NCBI RefSeq assembly: GCF_000003605.2
Contig: NW_003133846.1
Location: 146,374 to 172,069 of the forward strand
Reading direction: 5' to 3'
DNA: 25,696 nt
Source: Saccoglossus kowalevskii
Taxonomy: Eukaryota; Hemichordata; Enteropneusta; Harrimaniidae
The stretch's first letter is position 1; the number at the start of each line of letters is the position of its first letter. The notes under the pieces were generated by a model. That model saw only the letters and a list, made by a program, of their open reading frames with translations. It searched no databases and was not told the DNA's origin. Below, piece after piece: positions 25,331 through 25,696 of the stretch. Position numbers and translations under genes: made by a program.

Positions 25331-25666
25331 ATTCAGTCTCACTGTTTGGTCAACATGGCCTTATTAATTATGCTCATATCTAATACTAGATTCAGTCTCG
25401 AAGTGTTTTGTCAACATGGCCTTCCTAATTATGCACACATCTTCTTCTAGATTCAGTCTCGCAGTATTGGATCAACAGGACCGTATTATGCTCATATCTA
25501 ATTCTAGATTCAGTCTCACTGTTTGGTCAACGTGACCTTATTAATTATGCACATATCTAATACTAGATTCAGTCTCGAAGTGTTTTGTCAACATGGCCTT
25601 CCTAATTATGCACACATCTTATTCTAGATTCAGTCTCAAAGTGTTGGGTCAACAGGACCTTATTAA
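25331..25666. repeat. about 60-bp satellite with a 3-unit (177-bp) higher-order pattern
   Basis: Units begin with ATTCAGTCTC at 25331, 25390, 25451, 25508, 25567 and 25628 (lengths 59, 61, 57, 59, 61, then a partial). Units 1 and 4 share ACTGTTTGGTCAAC, 2 and 5 share GAAGTGTTTTGTCAACATGG, and 3 and 6 share a GTATTGGATCAACAGGAC-like form. The order A-B-C repeats, so the array was amplified as a 177-bp trimer. The right end decays near 25666. Confidence 0.93.
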
Positions 25667-25696
25667 AGTAGAAGCCTACTCATATTTTTTGAGAAA

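Overview
This window is AT-rich animal DNA that appears to hold one large, multi-exon, plus-strand gene (about 4.4-21.5 kb). Intergenic DNA lies on both sides and tandem repeats sit at both edges. Coding blocks are bounded by GT-AG splice sites with consistent phases, introns run from about 90 bases to about 1.7 kb, and several introns carry small inverted-repeat elements, so the source is a metazoan. The domain order and residue pattern fit invertebrate members of the NWD1/NWD2 (KIAA1239, qui-1) family. A marine lophotrochozoan such as a mollusc or annelid is a guess from overall style, not something the sequence proves.

Layout. Bases 1-285 are a 41-bp satellite. Bases 286-4422 hold no gene I can support. 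The gene starts at an ATG at 4423, just after an in-frame TAA. Its 5' part (4423-8733) encodes a long N-terminal extension of about 530 residues: a basic start, a helical segment and a Ser/Thr-rich acidic disordered stretch that I do not recognise. Exons from the end of that block to about 12.6 kb encode a DUF4062-type domain and a helical region. Exons at 14.3-15.8 kb encode the NACHT ATPase core, with a P-loop at 14407-14433 and a Walker B strand at 15700-15732. Exons at 16.1-18.5 kb encode the winged-helix and helical arm. From 18.5 kb to the TAA at 21485-21487 there are about eleven WD40-type repeats, a charged coiled-coil insertion and an acidic C-terminus. The modelled protein is about 2,300 residues.

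Downstream of 21.5 kb is a presumed long 3' UTR or intergenic DNA with a CCAT-type microsatellite, a 163-bp inverted-repeat element, a cluster of AATAAA motifs near 23.7-23.8 kb, a decayed minisatellite (about 23.9-25.3 kb) and a 3-unit higher-order satellite (25331 to the end).

How it works. By family, this is a STAND-type signalling ATPase: the WD40 propellers sense, the NACHT module binds nucleotide and oligomerises, and the N-terminal region is the effector or adaptor. The points most worth checking are a single-base reading-frame break in an otherwise intact gene (between 18159 and 18228), an in-frame 114-nt cassette exon coding a strongly basic peptide (10697-10810), the unrecognised N-terminal extension, and a family of TTAA-bounded inverted-repeat elements scattered through the introns and 3' flank.
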